DNA of 64,000 nt from Acinetobacter lwoffii (GCF_015602705.1 NZ_CP059081.1:1435702-1499701); one strand, 5' to 3'. Shown: positions 20,576 to 30,608, counted from the stretch's first letter. Numbers and translations: made by a program. Notes: generated from the letters alone by a model not told the origin.

Positions 20576-21745
20576 ATGATCGTAATTGTAGATGCAGTAC
20601 GTACCGCGATGGGCGGTTTTCAAGGTTCATTGTCAAGCTGTACCGCGCCAGATTTGGGTGCTGTGGCAATTAAAGAAGTAGTGGCACGTGCAGGTCTGTC
20701 GGCCAATGATATTGATGAAGTGATCATGGGCTGCGTACTGCCAGCCGGTTTAAAACAGGGTCCGGCACGTCAGGCCATGCGTCAGGCAGGTCTACCGGAT
20801 TCAACTGGTGCGACCACCATCAATAAAATTTGTGGTTCAGGCATGAAAGCCGTGATGCAGGCAGCAGATGCGATCAAGGCCGGTTCAGCAGAGATTGTGG
20901 TTGCAGGCGGGATGGAGTCGATGTCAAACGCACCCTATTTAATGGACAAGGCACGTGCCGGTTTCCGCATGGGACATGGCAAAGTCATTGATCACATGTT
21001 CCAGGAAGGTCTGGAAGATGCTGAAACAGGTCTGTCGATGGGAATTCTTGCCCAGGAAATGGCGGATAAAAAAGGTTATACCCGTGAGCAGCAGGATGAC
21101 TATGCGATTGGTTCCTTAAATAAAGCCGTGACGGCGGTGCAGCAAGGTTTCTTTAAAGATGAAATCGTACCGGTCACTGTCAGTAGCCGTAAAGGCGATG
21201 TGGTGGTGGAACAGGATGAACAGCCTTTAAATGCCAAGGCTGACAAAATTCCAACTCTGCGTCCAGCGTTCAAAAAAGACGGAACCATTACTGCGGCAAA
21301 TGCCAGTTCAATTTCAGATGGTGCTTCAGCACTGGTGATCACCTCGAGCGAAATTGCTGCACAGCGTAACTTAAAACCGCTAGCTCATATTCTGGCCTAT
21401 GCCAGCCATTCGCAGCATCCATCAGAATTTACCATTGCACCGGTTGGTGCGATTGAAAAAGTCCTGAAAAAAACCGGTTGGGATGCTCAGGATGTTGACC
21501 TTTGGGAAATCAACGAAGCGTTCGCCATGGTGACCATGTTAGCCATTGATGGCTTTAAACTTGATCCAGCAAAAGTGAACATTAATGGCGGTGCCTGTGC
21601 ACTTGGTCATCCATTGGGTTCTTCTGGTTCCCGTATTATCGTGACCTTGATTCATGCCTTAAAACGTACTGGCGGCAAGAAAGGGATTGCATCCTTATGT
21701 ATCGGTGGTGGTGAAGCGACTGCGATTGCTGTGGAACTAATTTAA
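20576..21745 (+). CDS. Acetyl-CoA C-acyltransferase (thiolase)
   Basis: The protein is 389 residues with the start at MIVIVDAVRTAMGGFQ, preferred because AAGGAT lies about 9 bp upstream; an upstream TTG frame extension has no such site. Motifs are NKICGSGMKAV (nucleophilic Cys), NEAFAM and GGACALGHPLGSSGSR (general base region and second Cys). It cleaves or forms beta-ketoacyl-CoA, most likely in beta-oxidation with the preceding dehydrogenase. Confidence 0.9.
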   Translation: MIVIVDAVRTAMGGFQGSLSSCTAPDLGAVAIKEVVARAGLSANDIDEVIMGCVLPAGLKQGPARQAMRQAGLPDSTGATTINKICGSGMKAVMQAADAIKAGSAEIVVAGGMESMSNAPYLMDKARAGFRMGHGKVIDHMFQEGLEDAETGLSMGILAQEMADKKGYTREQQDDYAIGSLNKAVTAVQQGFFKDEIVPVTVSSRKGDVVVEQDEQPLNAKADKIPTLRPAFKKDGTITAANASSISDGASALVITSSEIAAQRNLKPLAHILAYASHSQHPSEFTIAPVGAIEKVLKKTGWDAQDVDLWEINEAFAMVTMLAIDGFKLDPAKVNINGGACALGHPLGSSGSRIIVTLIHALKRTGGKKGIASLCIGGGEATAIAVELI

Positions 21746-21803
21746 GCCCATCTTAAATCGTATATTCAGGTAGCAAACTCAATACTGATTCATTCAAAAG
21801 TTG

Positions 21804-21836
21804 CTGCTCTTGGTTCGCCAGGAGCAGGGATTTTTT
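21804..21836 (+). terminator. Terminator after the thiolase gene
   Basis: A 10-bp stem with one wobble pair (CTGCTCTTGG/CCAGGAGCAG) and a TTCG tetraloop is followed by GGGATTTTTT after a short gap. Confidence 0.65.
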
Positions 21837-21935
21837 AAATCATATTAATTTTTAAAATACACAATAAAATCCATATTTTCAGACTTTGCTGATCCCATTC
21901 CATCAATAGTTTTACTATAAAAATTACTTTTTAAA

Positions 21936-23003
21936 TTATTTAAAAACTTTTTCCAGCACATGCCGGTGAATAAATCGTAACTTGTCTTTAACCGCTTCGC
22001 TCAGCTTGAACGGGTAGGCATCTTCCAGGCCCATACAACGGTTTAAGGCATTCAGATTAAAGGTCAAGGTAACCCAGTTTTCCAGAATATGTTCAAAATC
22101 CTGTCCACCAATCGGGCATTCTTTAAAATCCATGCTGGCGAGATAGCTGCCATTTCCTTCAACACGCATACCACCATAGTAGGCAGTTTCCAGTGTTTCC
22201 ATCATATGCAGATAGTGCGCCCAGGTTTCTGCCCAGTCTTCCCAGGGATGGGCGGTAGCATAAGCACTGATGTACTTTTCCTGCCAGTTGATTGGCGCGC
22301 CTTCATTATAATGGCGTTCAAGTGCCTTGCCATAATCCTGCCGCTCATCGCCAAAATACTGACGGAATTCATCTAGCAATTCCGGATGCATATGTTGCAT
22401 GAGCGCAAAATAATAATGGCCGCTTTCATGACGAAAATGACCCAATAAAGTCCGGTAGTTTTCACCCATATTCACACGTGTAGTTTCACGATAAACCACA
22501 TCAGCTTCAATGGCATTGAGGGTAATGACACCATTGGCATGACCAATTAAAACAGGCTTGTCTTCTTGGGGCAGGAGAAAATCAAAACGCAGACCAAATG
22601 GATCATCTTCAGACTTTTTAGGACGTGGCATCATGTTCATGCGCTGTGCCAAATACAGAAAACGGCGTTTGGCTTCTTCCAGTCGAAACCAGTAAATCAG
22701 GTTCTCGGAATTTTCCAGATCAGGAATGACATGAGTCAGCTGACAGGATTCACAAAACTCCTCGTCTTCATCGCTAGGAATCATCCAGTTGCATACCTGA
22801 TAATTTACATAATTGTGACAGGGTTTATAACTGGCATGCTGGTAGTTCTTGGCGATTGGAACCCATCGCTCAGCACTCTGTTTTTCGAATGCGCATAGCT
22901 CTTTTTCCGAAGCGATATAACCGATCGGTGACAGGCAGTGATCACAAACTGATTTGTAAAAAAACAGCTGTTGCTTGCAGACGGCACATTCAAAATGTTT
23001 CAT
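21936..23003 (-). CDS. Zinc-ribbon putative zinc metallopeptidase (COG4307 type)
   Basis: The 355-residue protein starts with two zinc-ribbon knuckles (CAVCKQQ...CDHC and CNWM...CESC). The middle contains an HExxH-like site, HFRHESGHYYFALM, with a following acidic helix. This combination matches the uncharacterised family of putative zinc-binding metallopeptidases. The HESGH motif is intact, so catalysis is possible, but no substrate is known to me. It is monocistronic. Confidence 0.75.
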   Translation of the reverse strand: MKHFECAVCKQQLFFYKSVCDHCLSPIGYIASEKELCAFEKQSAERWVPIAKNYQHASYKPCHNYVNYQVCNWMIPSDEDEEFCESCQLTHVIPDLENSENLIYWFRLEEAKRRFLYLAQRMNMMPRPKKSEDDPFGLRFDFLLPQEDKPVLIGHANGVITLNAIEADVVYRETTRVNMGENYRTLLGHFRHESGHYYFALMQHMHPELLDEFRQYFGDERQDYGKALERHYNEGAPINWQEKYISAYATAHPWEDWAETWAHYLHMMETLETAYYGGMRVEGNGSYLASMDFKECPIGGQDFEHILENWVTLTFNLNALNRCMGLEDAYPFKLSEAVKDKLRFIHRHVLEKVFK

Positions 23004-23409
23004 TAAACTCCCTGTAGGGAAGCGAACGACCTAAAATGTTTATCGATGATGAACACGAAAAAAGGTTCAGAATGCCTACCTAATTTTCTTCCTGATAAAG
23101 AAACATCATAAAAATTTCATTGAAAATTCTATATGGATGAATTGTAAATATAGGCTGCTTGATATTAAATGAAACATCAATTGAATCTTTGTTTTAATAA
23201 AAAAGTATAGTTAAACAAGCTTTTAAATAAATAGATTTTTAAATAGAGTGAGTTGCCATCTTAAAAACACGGACAAGGCGTATTGAAGGATATTACCAAA
23301 TATTCCGACCGGTTTTTAAATTTGGGGGAAGTCCATTCAAGAACAGCTAACTTTTAAGAATAAAAAATTTTTAATGTGAGCAAGCTAATAAAGAGGAATT
23401 AAAAAAAAC
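23004..23409. other. Divergent intergenic region, nothing recognised
   Basis: About 400 bp of A+T-rich DNA lies between the metallopeptidase and GNAT starts. It should hold both promoters. No repeat, RNA or ORF with a ribosome-binding site was seen. Confidence 0.4.
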
Positions 23410-23856
23410 ATGAAAATTAGAAAAGCCAATCTTCAGGATACTCGTGCCATTGTCGATGTGATTGCACCCTTTGTCGATGCCGTGATCAGTTCGGAAGAAG
23501 GTCGCCAGCGCTTTCAGCCTGAGATGATCCAGACCATTTTCGAGCGTCCGGACATTCATTATTTTGTGACAGAAATTGACCATCAGGTGATAGGCGTCGT
23601 GGCTTATATGGAACCTGCACACTTCATGCATTTTTTCCTGAACCAAGTCTATCAGGGGCAGGGTTATGGCCGCCGGCAAATGTGGCACTTTTTAGAAAGC
23701 GAGATCCGCCGTCAAGGCCATTCAATTATTACGGTAAAATCCAGTCTTTATGCCTTGGATATTTACAAGCGCTTTGGTTTTGTGGAAACAGGACAATATA
23801 CGGAAGAACATGGAATCCGTTTTATCCCGATGCGAAAGGATTATCGGGATTTTTAA
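23410..23856 (+). CDS. GNAT-family N-acetyltransferase
   Basis: The 148-residue protein shows the acetyl-CoA site in NQVYQGQGYGRRQMWHFLE (Q/R-x-x-G-x-G/A) and a C-terminal strand with YALDIYKRFGFVETG, typical of GNAT motif B. It transfers an acetyl group to an unknown amine. The gene is closely preceded by a purine-rich leader. Confidence 0.85.
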   Translation: MKIRKANLQDTRAIVDVIAPFVDAVISSEEGRQRFQPEMIQTIFERPDIHYFVTEIDHQVIGVVAYMEPAHFMHFFLNQVYQGQGYGRRQMWHFLESEIRRQGHSIITVKSSLYALDIYKRFGFVETGQYTEEHGIRFIPMRKDYRDF

Positions 23857-24001
23857 GAGAAAAATAAAATTGTTTTTTCCGCTGGAATCTTTCCAAATTA
23901 AGGCAAACTTTCTGCTATCGGCCTGCATCCTATTTTTAATTAGTCAGTCCTTTTGTTAAGGCATAGAATTAATTCACTTTTGTAGTAATAGCGATCAGTA
24001 G

Positions 24002-24889
24002 ATGGCATTCAGCTGGATTTTTTTTACTTTAATGGCTGCATTTATGCAGGCTTGGCGTAATGCCTTTCAAAAACAGCTTAGCACCACGGTTGATGTGTGG
24101 GGAGTCACCCTGGCACGCTTTATTTTTGGATTGCCATTTGCTGCGCTGTACCTGAGTAGCCTGTATTATTTCAAGCCAGTTGAAAGTGTGGTGCATTTCA
24201 CCCCGAAATACTGGTTCTACATCCTGATTGCCGGCATCAGCCAGATTCTGGCAACTGCCCTGATGGTGCAGCTGTTTAAACAGAAAAATTATGCAATTGG
24301 CGTAGGGCTAGCAAAAAGTGAAGCCATTCTGGCGGCTATTATCGGGGTAATTTTCCTGTCTGATCATTTGTCTGTGCTGGCCTGGCTGGGTGTGCTGATG
24401 GGGGGCTATGCAGTTTTCCTGCTAAGTAAAGGTAGTCAGCTGACAGGCTTGTCTACCAAGACTTTAGCGATTGGGATTGGCAGTGGTTTAAGTTTCGCCA
24501 TTACTTCGTTACTGGTGCGTGAAGCAAGTCTGGAATTACCGATGCTACCCACCATACACCGTGCTTCATGGGTGCTAGTCTCAGTGATCGGTTTTCAGTG
24601 TATCAGTATGCTGATCTATCTCAGCCTGTTTAGCCGCCAAACCTTGCAAGCCATGTGGCAACGTCTGGGCTTAACTTTTAAAGTGAGTGTGTGCAGTTTT
24701 ATAGCATCACTCGGCTGGTTTACTGCCATGAGCATGATGAGTGTGCCGGTCGTGAAAACTTTGGGACAAATTGAGATTCTATTTAGTATGCTGATTTCTG
24801 CATATTTCTTTAAAGATAAACTGGCACGTACCGAGCATTGGGGTCTGGGCTTAGTAGTGATTGCAGCGATTTTAGTGATCTGGGCCTGA
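24002..24889 (+). CDS. EamA/DMT-family transporter
   Basis: The 295-residue inner-membrane protein has ten predicted helices arranged as two EamA repeats (helices 1-5 and 6-10, with KSEAILAAIIGVIFLSDHLSVLAWLGVLMGGYAVFLLS ending the first). It belongs to the drug/metabolite transporter superfamily; the substrate is unknown. The start ATG has no strong Shine-Dalgarno. Confidence 0.82.
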   Translation: MAFSWIFFTLMAAFMQAWRNAFQKQLSTTVDVWGVTLARFIFGLPFAALYLSSLYYFKPVESVVHFTPKYWFYILIAGISQILATALMVQLFKQKNYAIGVGLAKSEAILAAIIGVIFLSDHLSVLAWLGVLMGGYAVFLLSKGSQLTGLSTKTLAIGIGSGLSFAITSLLVREASLELPMLPTIHRASWVLVSVIGFQCISMLIYLSLFSRQTLQAMWQRLGLTFKVSVCSFIASLGWFTAMSMMSVPVVKTLGQIEILFSMLISAYFFKDKLARTEHWGLGLVVIAAILVIWA

Positions 24890-24919
24890 TGTAGAACCAG
24901 TTTTTTAAATCTAAGCATA

Positions 24920-24948
24920 AAAAAGCCACTGATCAACAGTGGCTTTTT
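24920..24948. terminator. Bidirectional terminator between EamA gene and pcaD
   Basis: The stem AAAAGCCACTG/CAGTGGCTTTT with loop ATCAA has A- and T-runs for both strands. It closes the ben-cat supercluster. Confidence 0.92.
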
Positions 24949-24963
24949 CTTTGCATTTATTGT

Positions 24964-25743
24964 TTAAGCAGCAATAAATTTCTGAACCGCCTGATTAAAG
25001 GCTTCTGGTTGTTCCATATTGGAAATGTGCGAAGCATTGATTTCAAACAACTGGCTTTGTGCAATTTCAGCTTGCATGGCTTGTCCATCTGCAACTGTCG
25101 TCACTGGATCTTGCTGACCGGCCACAATCAGTACCGGCACTGATATCGTTTTGATCTGTTCACGTAAATCCGCCTTAGCCAAAGCTTCGCAACAACTTGC
25201 ATAACCTTCCGGGCTGCCAGCTCCAAGGTCGTTTGAAAGTTCTGCAACTGTCGCTGCGTTGCTTTGGACAAAGGGATCGGTAAACCAGCGTGATGCTGCA
25301 GTCGATGCAATCGGAGCCAGACCTTGTTCACGCACCAGCGCGGCACGTTCCAGCCAGGCTTGTTCCTGACCAATCTTGGCAGCCGTATTGCAGATAATCA
25401 CGTGGCTAAAACGTTCAGGTTTGTTAACCGCTAACCATTGACCGGTTAAACCGCCCATAGAAATGCCACAGAAAGCGGCCTTCTGGATGTTCAGGTGATC
25501 CAGCAAATTGACCACATCCTGACCTAACTGTTCAAGGCTATATGGACCTTGTGGTGCAGAGGAAGACCCATGACCACGCGTGTCATAACAGATGACAAAA
25601 TAGTCCTGCTGGAAAAATTCAATTTGTGGCTGCCACATGCTGAATTTGGTGCCCAATGAGTTAGAAAAAACCAGAGCCGGATTCTTTGCATCACCAAAGG
25701 TCTGGTAATTGATCTGGGCATCTTTGGATGTAAAAGTTGGCAT
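24964..25743 (-). CDS. pcaD: 3-oxoadipate enol-lactonase
   Basis: The 259-residue alpha/beta hydrolase converts beta-ketoadipate enol-lactone to beta-ketoadipate. The nucleophile elbow GISMGG follows KAAFC, the oxyanion loop is FSNSLGTK, and the catalytic Asp (AGQQDPVTT) and His (ASHISNMEQP) are in place. It is the last gene of the minus-strand ben-cat cluster and could equally be called catD in Acinetobacter usage. It follows pcaF by 59 bp, a gap filled by a palindromic repeat element. Confidence 0.92.
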   Translation of the reverse strand: MPTFTSKDAQINYQTFGDAKNPALVFSNSLGTKFSMWQPQIEFFQQDYFVICYDTRGHGSSSAPQGPYSLEQLGQDVVNLLDHLNIQKAAFCGISMGGLTGQWLAVNKPERFSHVIICNTAAKIGQEQAWLERAALVREQGLAPIASTAASRWFTDPFVQSNAATVAELSNDLGAGSPEGYASCCEALAKADLREQIKTISVPVLIVAGQQDPVTTVADGQAMQAEIAQSQLFEINASHISNMEQPEAFNQAVQKFIAA

Positions 25744-25745
25744 TG

Positions 25746-25788
25746 AAATCCCTCCCGACCTCCCTTTAAAAAAGGGAGGAGGTTTATC
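25746..25788. repeat. Palindromic intergenic repeat, copy 1
   Basis: The copy contains the hairpin CCTCCCTTT-AAA-AAAGGGAGG (25759-25779) flanked by AAATCCCTCCC. It lies between pcaF and pcaD and is related to the copies at 27042 and 54203. Confidence 0.8.
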
Positions 25789-25802
25789 TTTTTAATAGGT
25801 TG

Positions 25803-27008
25803 TTAGACGCGTTCAATAATCAAAGCGATGCCTTGACCAACACCAATACACATTGAACAAAGACCGTATTTACCACCAGTGTGTTCCAGCTGGTTCAATG
25901 CAGTTGTCACTAAACGCGCGCCAGATGCACCCAGTGGATGACCCAAGGCAATTGCACCGCCGTTTGGATTGACTTTCTCTGAACCGTCTTCGATACCCAA
26001 GTCACGGGTACATGCCAACGCTTGAGCAGCAAAGGCTTCATTCAACTCGATCACATCCATCTGCTCTAAAGTCAGACCGGTTTGCGCCAATAGTTTCTTG
26101 ATGGCAGGTGCTGGACCAAAGCCCATGATGCGTGGTTCAACACCAACGACGGTTGAACCAATAATTTTGGCACGTGGTTTTAAGCCATGTTGAGCAATTG
26201 CTTCATCAGACGCGATCAACAGGGCAGCTGCACCATCGTTAATCCCTGAAGCATTACCAGCCGTTACCGTACCATCTGCTTTGACCACGGGTTTCAGTTT
26301 TGCCAGAGCTTCTGCAGTGGTAGAGGCACGTGGATGTTCATCTGTATCGACAACCACCGGCTCGCCTTTACGCTGCGGAATCACCACAGGAATGATTTCA
26401 TTTTTATAGAAACCTTTGGCCTGCGCTGCTGCGGTACGTTGCTGGCTGGTCAGGGCAAACTGATCCTGGTCTGCACGGTTGATGTTGAACTGCTCCGCCA
26501 GATTTTCAGCGGTTTGCGGCATGGTTTCCACACCGTACATTTCTTTCAGTTTCGGGTTGATGAAACGCCAGCCCATGGTGGTGTCTTCAATCTTTTGGCT
26601 ACGGCCATACGCCGTTTCTGACTTGCCCATCACGAATGGGGCGCGTGACATGCTTTCTACACCACCAGCAATAATCAGATTCGCTTCACCGGCTTTAATC
26701 GCACGTGCTGCCATTGCGATGGCATCCATCGATGAACCACACAGGCGGTTCACGGTCGTCGCTGGCACCTGATAAGGTAAGCCTGCAAGCAGAGAAGACA
26801 TACGACCGACGTTACGGTTGTCTTCACCGGCCTGATTGGCACAGCCATAGATCACGTCATCGACCTGTTCCCAGTTCACACTTGGATTGCGCTCCATCAA
26901 CGCTTTAATTGGCAGCGCACCTAAGTCATCTGCACGGACAGGCGCGAGGCCACCGGCATAACGACCGAATGGAGTACGGATGGCATCGATAATATATGCG
27001 TTTTTCAT
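25803..27008 (-). CDS. pcaF: 3-oxoadipyl-CoA thiolase
   Basis: This is a 401-residue thiolase that cleaves beta-ketoadipyl-CoA to succinyl-CoA and acetyl-CoA, the last step of the beta-ketoadipate pathway. Motifs are [11 protein letters not shown] (nucleophilic Cys; CGSS instead of the usual CASG), NEAFAAQAL and [16 protein letters not shown]. The ATG of [12 protein letters not shown] is preferred; a GTG five codons upstream is also in frame. It is separated from catJ and from pcaD by copies of a palindromic repeat, so it may have been inserted or shuffled as a cassette. Confidence 0.93.
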   Translation of the reverse strand: MKNAYIIDAIRTPFGRYAGGLAPVRADDLGALPIKALMERNPSVNWEQVDDVIYGCANQAGEDNRNVGRMSSLLAGLPYQVPATTVNRLCGSSMDAIAMAARAIKAGEANLIIAGGVESMSRAPFVMGKSETAYGRSQKIEDTTMGWRFINPKLKEMYGVETMPQTAENLAEQFNINRADQDQFALTSQQRTAAAQAKGFYKNEIIPVVIPQRKGEPVVVDTDEHPRASTTAEALAKLKPVVKADGTVTAGNASGINDGAAALLIASDEAIAQHGLKPRAKIIGSTVVGVEPRIMGFGPAPAIKKLLAQTGLTLEQMDVIELNEAFAAQALACTRDLGIEDGSEKVNPNGGAIALGHPLGASGARLVTTALNQLEHTGGKYGLCSMCIGVGQGIALIIERV

Positions 27009-27041
27009 TGTGTATTTGCTCACATATTTAAAAGAAGAAAA

Positions 27042-27144
27042 CTCCTCCCTTTTTAAAGGGAGGTTGGGAGGGATTTAATGAAGTAGTTTTATTCCTCAAA
27101 TCCTCCCTAAGTCCCTCCTTTAATAAAGGAGGGACTTCCCCTTA
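27042..27144. repeat. Palindromic intergenic repeat, copy 2 (double hairpin)
   Basis: Two hairpins, CCTCCCTTT-TT-AAAGGGAGG (27044-27063) and GTCCCTCCTTT-AAT-AAAGGAGGGAC (27111-27135), are joined through inverted arms GGGAGGGATTT and AAATCCTCCC, giving a Y-shaped fold. It fills the catJ-pcaF gap and overlaps the catJ stop. Confidence 0.85.
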
Positions 27145-27798
27145 ATTTGATTGAGTCGCATCAATCAGTTTGGCACCAGTCAATGACTGCAATTCTTCAA
27201 ATGACAGACCTTCGACTTTTTCAATCACTTTCATCCCTTCAGGCGTGACATCAATCACGCATAGGTCGGTATAGATACGGTCGACACATTTCAGGCCTGT
27301 AGCCGGATAAGACAGTTCAGCCACAATTTTTGGCTCACCTTTTTTGGTCACATGATCTGTGGTAATAAAGACTTTCTTGGCACCCACAGCCAGATCCATC
27401 GCACCGCCGACTGCTGGAATTGCATCTGGAGCACCAGTATGCCAGTTGGCCAGATCACCATTTTCAGCGACCTGAAACGCGCCTAATACGGCGATGTCTA
27501 AATGACCGCCACGCATCATCGCGAATGAATCACCATGATGGAAGAAACAACCGCCTTCAAGTAAGGTCACGAATTCTTTGCCAGCATTGATCAGTTCAGG
27601 ATCACGGTCTTCTTCAGCGGGAGGAGGACCGAACGCCAACAGACCATTTTCGGAATGCAGGAAGACGTCTTTATCGCTTGGCAGGTAGCTGGAAATCTTG
27701 GTCGGTAAACCGATACCCAGGTTCACATAAGCACCATCAGGAATGTCTTGTGCCACACGTTCAGTGATCTGGTCACGGGTCAGTTTGCTATAGCTCAT
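27142..27798 (-). CDS. catJ: 3-oxoadipate CoA-transferase subunit B
   Basis: The 218-residue beta subunit carries the catalytic glutamate in the SENGLLAFGP segment. With CatI it transfers CoA from succinyl-CoA to beta-ketoadipate. The Gly-rich ends AYVNLGIGLPTK and GGAMDLAVGAKKVFI are typical. It follows catI by 19 bp. PcaJ would be an equivalent name; the CatIJ name is used because of linkage to catABC. Confidence 0.93.
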   Translation of the reverse strand: MSYSKLTRDQITERVAQDIPDGAYVNLGIGLPTKISSYLPSDKDVFLHSENGLLAFGPPPAEEDRDPELINAGKEFVTLLEGGCFFHHGDSFAMMRGGHLDIAVLGAFQVAENGDLANWHTGAPDAIPAVGGAMDLAVGAKKVFITTDHVTKKGEPKIVAELSYPATGLKCVDRIYTDLCVIDVTPEGMKVIEKVEGLSFEELQSLTGAKLIDATQSN

Positions 27799-27817
27799 TA
27801 TTTATCTCCGATGCCAA

Positions 27818-28489
27818 TTATTGTGCAGGTTTAACTTGAACAACGTGTTGAACAAAAATTCCCGGGGTGATGATGTGCTCTGGATCGAGTACGCCCAGCT
27901 CAACCACTTCTGATACCTGAGCAATGGTCACATCTGCTGCCATCGCCATAATCGGGCCGAAGTTACGCGCAGATTTTCGATAGACCAGATTGCCCCAACG
28001 ATCGCCTTTAGAAGCTTTAATCAAGGCAAAGTCAGCTTTAATCGGATTTTCTAAAACGTAGTCTTTACCTTCGTAGTTCATGGTCGGTTTGCCTTCAGCC
28101 AGCAAGGTACCAAAACCGGTAGGCGTGTAGATTGGACCTAAACCCATACCAGCCGCCTGAATACGGCAAGCCAGATTACCTTGTGGTACCAGTTCCAGTT
28201 CAATTTTTCCAGCACGATACAACTCGTCAAATACCCAGGAATCAGACTGACGCGGGAAAGAGCAAATGATTTTACGAACAGCACCCGCTTTAAGCAGTTT
28301 CGCCAGACCATAGTCGCCATTACCGGCATTGTTGTTAACAATAATCAGGTCTTTAATACCCAATTCGATCAGACCATCAATCAGTTCAGCAGGCTGACCC
28401 GCTGTACCGAAACCACCGATCATAATGGTAGAACCGTCCTTGATCTGGGAGAGTGCTTCTTTCAATGATAATGAACTTTTATCTATCAT
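27818..28489 (-). CDS. catI: 3-oxoadipate CoA-transferase subunit A
   Basis: The 223-residue alpha subunit has the CoA-binding start GSTIMIGGFGTAGQPAELIDGL and LIIVNNNAGNGDYGLAKLL, followed by the family segment GNLACRIQAAGMGLGPIYTPTGFGT. It forms the succinyl-CoA:3-oxoadipate transferase with CatJ. It is 37 bp downstream of benE and 19 bp upstream of catJ in the same operon. Confidence 0.93.
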   Translation of the reverse strand: MIDKSSLSLKEALSQIKDGSTIMIGGFGTAGQPAELIDGLIELGIKDLIIVNNNAGNGDYGLAKLLKAGAVRKIICSFPRQSDSWVFDELYRAGKIELELVPQGNLACRIQAAGMGLGPIYTPTGFGTLLAEGKPTMNYEGKDYVLENPIKADFALIKASKGDRWGNLVYRKSARNFGPIMAMAADVTIAQVSEVVELGVLDPEHIITPGIFVQHVVQVKPAQ

Positions 28490-28526
28490 AATCTGGTCCT
28501 TACATATCCTAAACTGATGGATGTCT

Positions 28527-29747
28527 TTAAACTCGTTTTGAATCTGATGCTGTAACCGGAACTGCGTTACGGTTTTTCTGTGACAGCAGAAAATGTGCGA
28601 CTAAGCCAATGCAAATTCCCCAAAAGACTGAACTCAGTCCCAAGAAATGCATGCCGGAAGCAGTCGCTAAAAAGGTAATCAGTGCTGCATCACGTTGTGA
28701 TTCTTTGCCCATGGCCACGGAAATGTTGGTAGCAATCGCACCCAGTAATGCCAGTCCTGCCAAAGCCGCAATCAACTCTTTGGGCATCAGGCTAAACAGC
28801 ATGACAATGCTGCCGGCAAATAAGCCGCCTAAAATATAAAAAAGCCCATTGGCCACGCCGGCGATATAACGCTTTTCTTTCAGCTCGTGTGCGTCTTTGC
28901 CTAAACACAATGCAGCTGTGATCGAGGCCAATACGATGGTAATACCACCTACACAGGCCACTGCAAGCGAGGCAATACTGGTTGCGCTTATGATTGGCTT
29001 AGCGGGCATGTCATAACCACTGAGTTTGATAATCGCCATTCCCGGTAAAAACTGGCCAGACAGGCTGACCAGAATGAGCGGGAGGGCCAGATTCAGGGTT
29101 GAACTCCAGGTCCATTCCGGTGCAATAAATTGCGGAATCGCCAGACTGAAATCTGCCGTGACCGGGTTAATCTTGCCCAGCAGCATGCTTAAAACCACAC
29201 CGGCAATCAGCACCCAGACCATGGCATAGCGTGGACTGAAACGCTTGGCCAGCAAAAATACCGCCAGCATGCCAAAGACGATATAGGGCATGGTATCGGT
29301 CGCGGTGAACAGCCCTAAACCAAACTGCAGTAAAATCCCTGCCATCATCCCGGCAGCCACTTCCTGAGGAATCCAGGACAGTAACTTGTCGAAATAACCG
29401 GTGATCCCAATGAAAAAAATCACCACAGCAGAGGTGATATAGGCAGCAACCGCTTCATTGAGTGAAATATCGGGAAACAGCGTGACTAATAAAGCCGTTC
29501 CGGGCGCAGACCAGGCGGTGACGACAGGTATTTTGTATTTAATTGATAAAAAGATACCTGCGAGCGCAGCACCAATAGAAATTCCCCAAATCCATGAAAT
29601 CATCATGTCCGGGGAAACTTGGGCTTGCTGAGCCGCCTGGAAAAAAATGATCAGTGGCCCCGAATAGGAGATCAGGACTGCTAAAAATCCTGCAACAGTG
29701 GCTGAAATGGACCAATCATTTTTTAATGTCTGAAACAGGGTGTTCAT
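28527..29747 (-). CDS. benE: Benzoate transporter BenE
   Basis: The 406-residue protein of the benzoate:H+ symporter family has about twelve membrane segments. It starts NDWSISATVAGFLAVLISYSGPLIIFFQAA and carries VVTAWSAPGTALLVTLFPD and SGQFLPGMAIIKLSGYDMPAKP, features of BenE. It takes up benzoate across the inner membrane, redundantly with BenK encoded further upstream. It is 58 bp after benD. Confidence 0.92.
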   Translation of the reverse strand: MNTLFQTLKNDWSISATVAGFLAVLISYSGPLIIFFQAAQQAQVSPDMMISWIWGISIGAALAGIFLSIKYKIPVVTAWSAPGTALLVTLFPDISLNEAVAAYITSAVVIFFIGITGYFDKLLSWIPQEVAAGMMAGILLQFGLGLFTATDTMPYIVFGMLAVFLLAKRFSPRYAMVWVLIAGVVLSMLLGKINPVTADFSLAIPQFIAPEWTWSSTLNLALPLILVSLSGQFLPGMAIIKLSGYDMPAKPIISATSIASLAVACVGGITIVLASITAALCLGKDAHELKEKRYIAGVANGLFYILGGLFAGSIVMLFSLMPKELIAALAGLALLGAIATNISVAMGKESQRDAALITFLATASGMHFLGLSSVFWGICIGLVAHFLLSQKNRNAVPVTASDSKRV

Positions 29748-29805
29748 TGGTGATGTGCCTCCTTGCGTCGAACCATGAGCCTGTTAAAAATCGTGATGAT
29801 CAGGA

Positions 29806-30591
29806 TTAGCCCTGATCACCACCACCGACCGGTACTACTGTACCTGTCATATAAGATGATTCATCCGAAGCCAAGAATACAATTGCATTCACTTGCTCCT
29901 GAATCGTACCGTAGCGTCCCATGAAAGTACGGTCAATGGTCTGATCAACCACTTGCTGCATCCATTGTTTTTCAGATTCAGTCAGTGGATTGGCATTGCG
30001 CGGTACTTTACGTGGTGGTGCTTCAGTACCACCTGTCGCGATTGCATTGACACGGATTCCGTCTTTAGCATGTTCAAAGGCAAGGGAAGCGGTCAGGCCG
30101 TTCACACCACCTTTCGATGCCGAATATGGCACACGGTTAATGCCGCGTGTCGCAATAGAAGATACGTTTACAATGGTACCTTTCTGATTTTTAATCATTT
30201 CCGGAAGTACTGCACGGCAGCACCACAGCGTCGGGAACAATGAACGGTTCACTTCCTTGATAATTTCCTCTTCAGAAAATTCTTCGAAAGGTTTCATCCA
30301 GATCGCGCCACCCACGTTGTTGATTAACGCATCGACACGGCCATAGGTTTCTAGGGCTTTTTCAACGACTGACTGGGCACCAGCAAACGTTTCCAGATTG
30401 GCTTTCACGGTAATCGCATCACCGCCAGTCGCTTCAATTTCAGCCAGAACTTCTTCCACATAAGGGGAAAGGTCAGCCATGACGACTTGAGCACCTTCGC
30501 TCGCCACTTGCAGCGCGACACCACGACCGATGCCTTGCGCGGCACCGGTCACGATTACGACTTTATTTTCAAATCTTTGACGATTAGACAT
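29806..30591 (-). CDS. benD: Benzoate cis-diol dehydrogenase
   Basis: The 261-residue short-chain dehydrogenase oxidises and decarboxylates benzoate cis-diol to catechol with NAD+. The Rossmann motif is TGAAQGIGRG, the NNVGG motif follows, and the active site is Ser (VSSIA) with YSASKGG. The C-terminus PVGGGDQG is like ADP1 BenD. It is 17 bp after benC. Confidence 0.95.
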   Translation of the reverse strand: MSNRQRFENKVVIVTGAAQGIGRGVALQVASEGAQVVMADLSPYVEEVLAEIEATGGDAITVKANLETFAGAQSVVEKALETYGRVDALINNVGGAIWMKPFEEFSEEEIIKEVNRSLFPTLWCCRAVLPEMIKNQKGTIVNVSSIATRGINRVPYSASKGGVNGLTASLAFEHAKDGIRVNAIATGGTEAPPRKVPRNANPLTESEKQWMQQVVDQTIDRTFMGRYGTIQEQVNAIVFLASDESSYMTGTVVPVGGGDQG

Positions 30592-30608
30592 TGAACAAAT
30601 TCCCTCTA

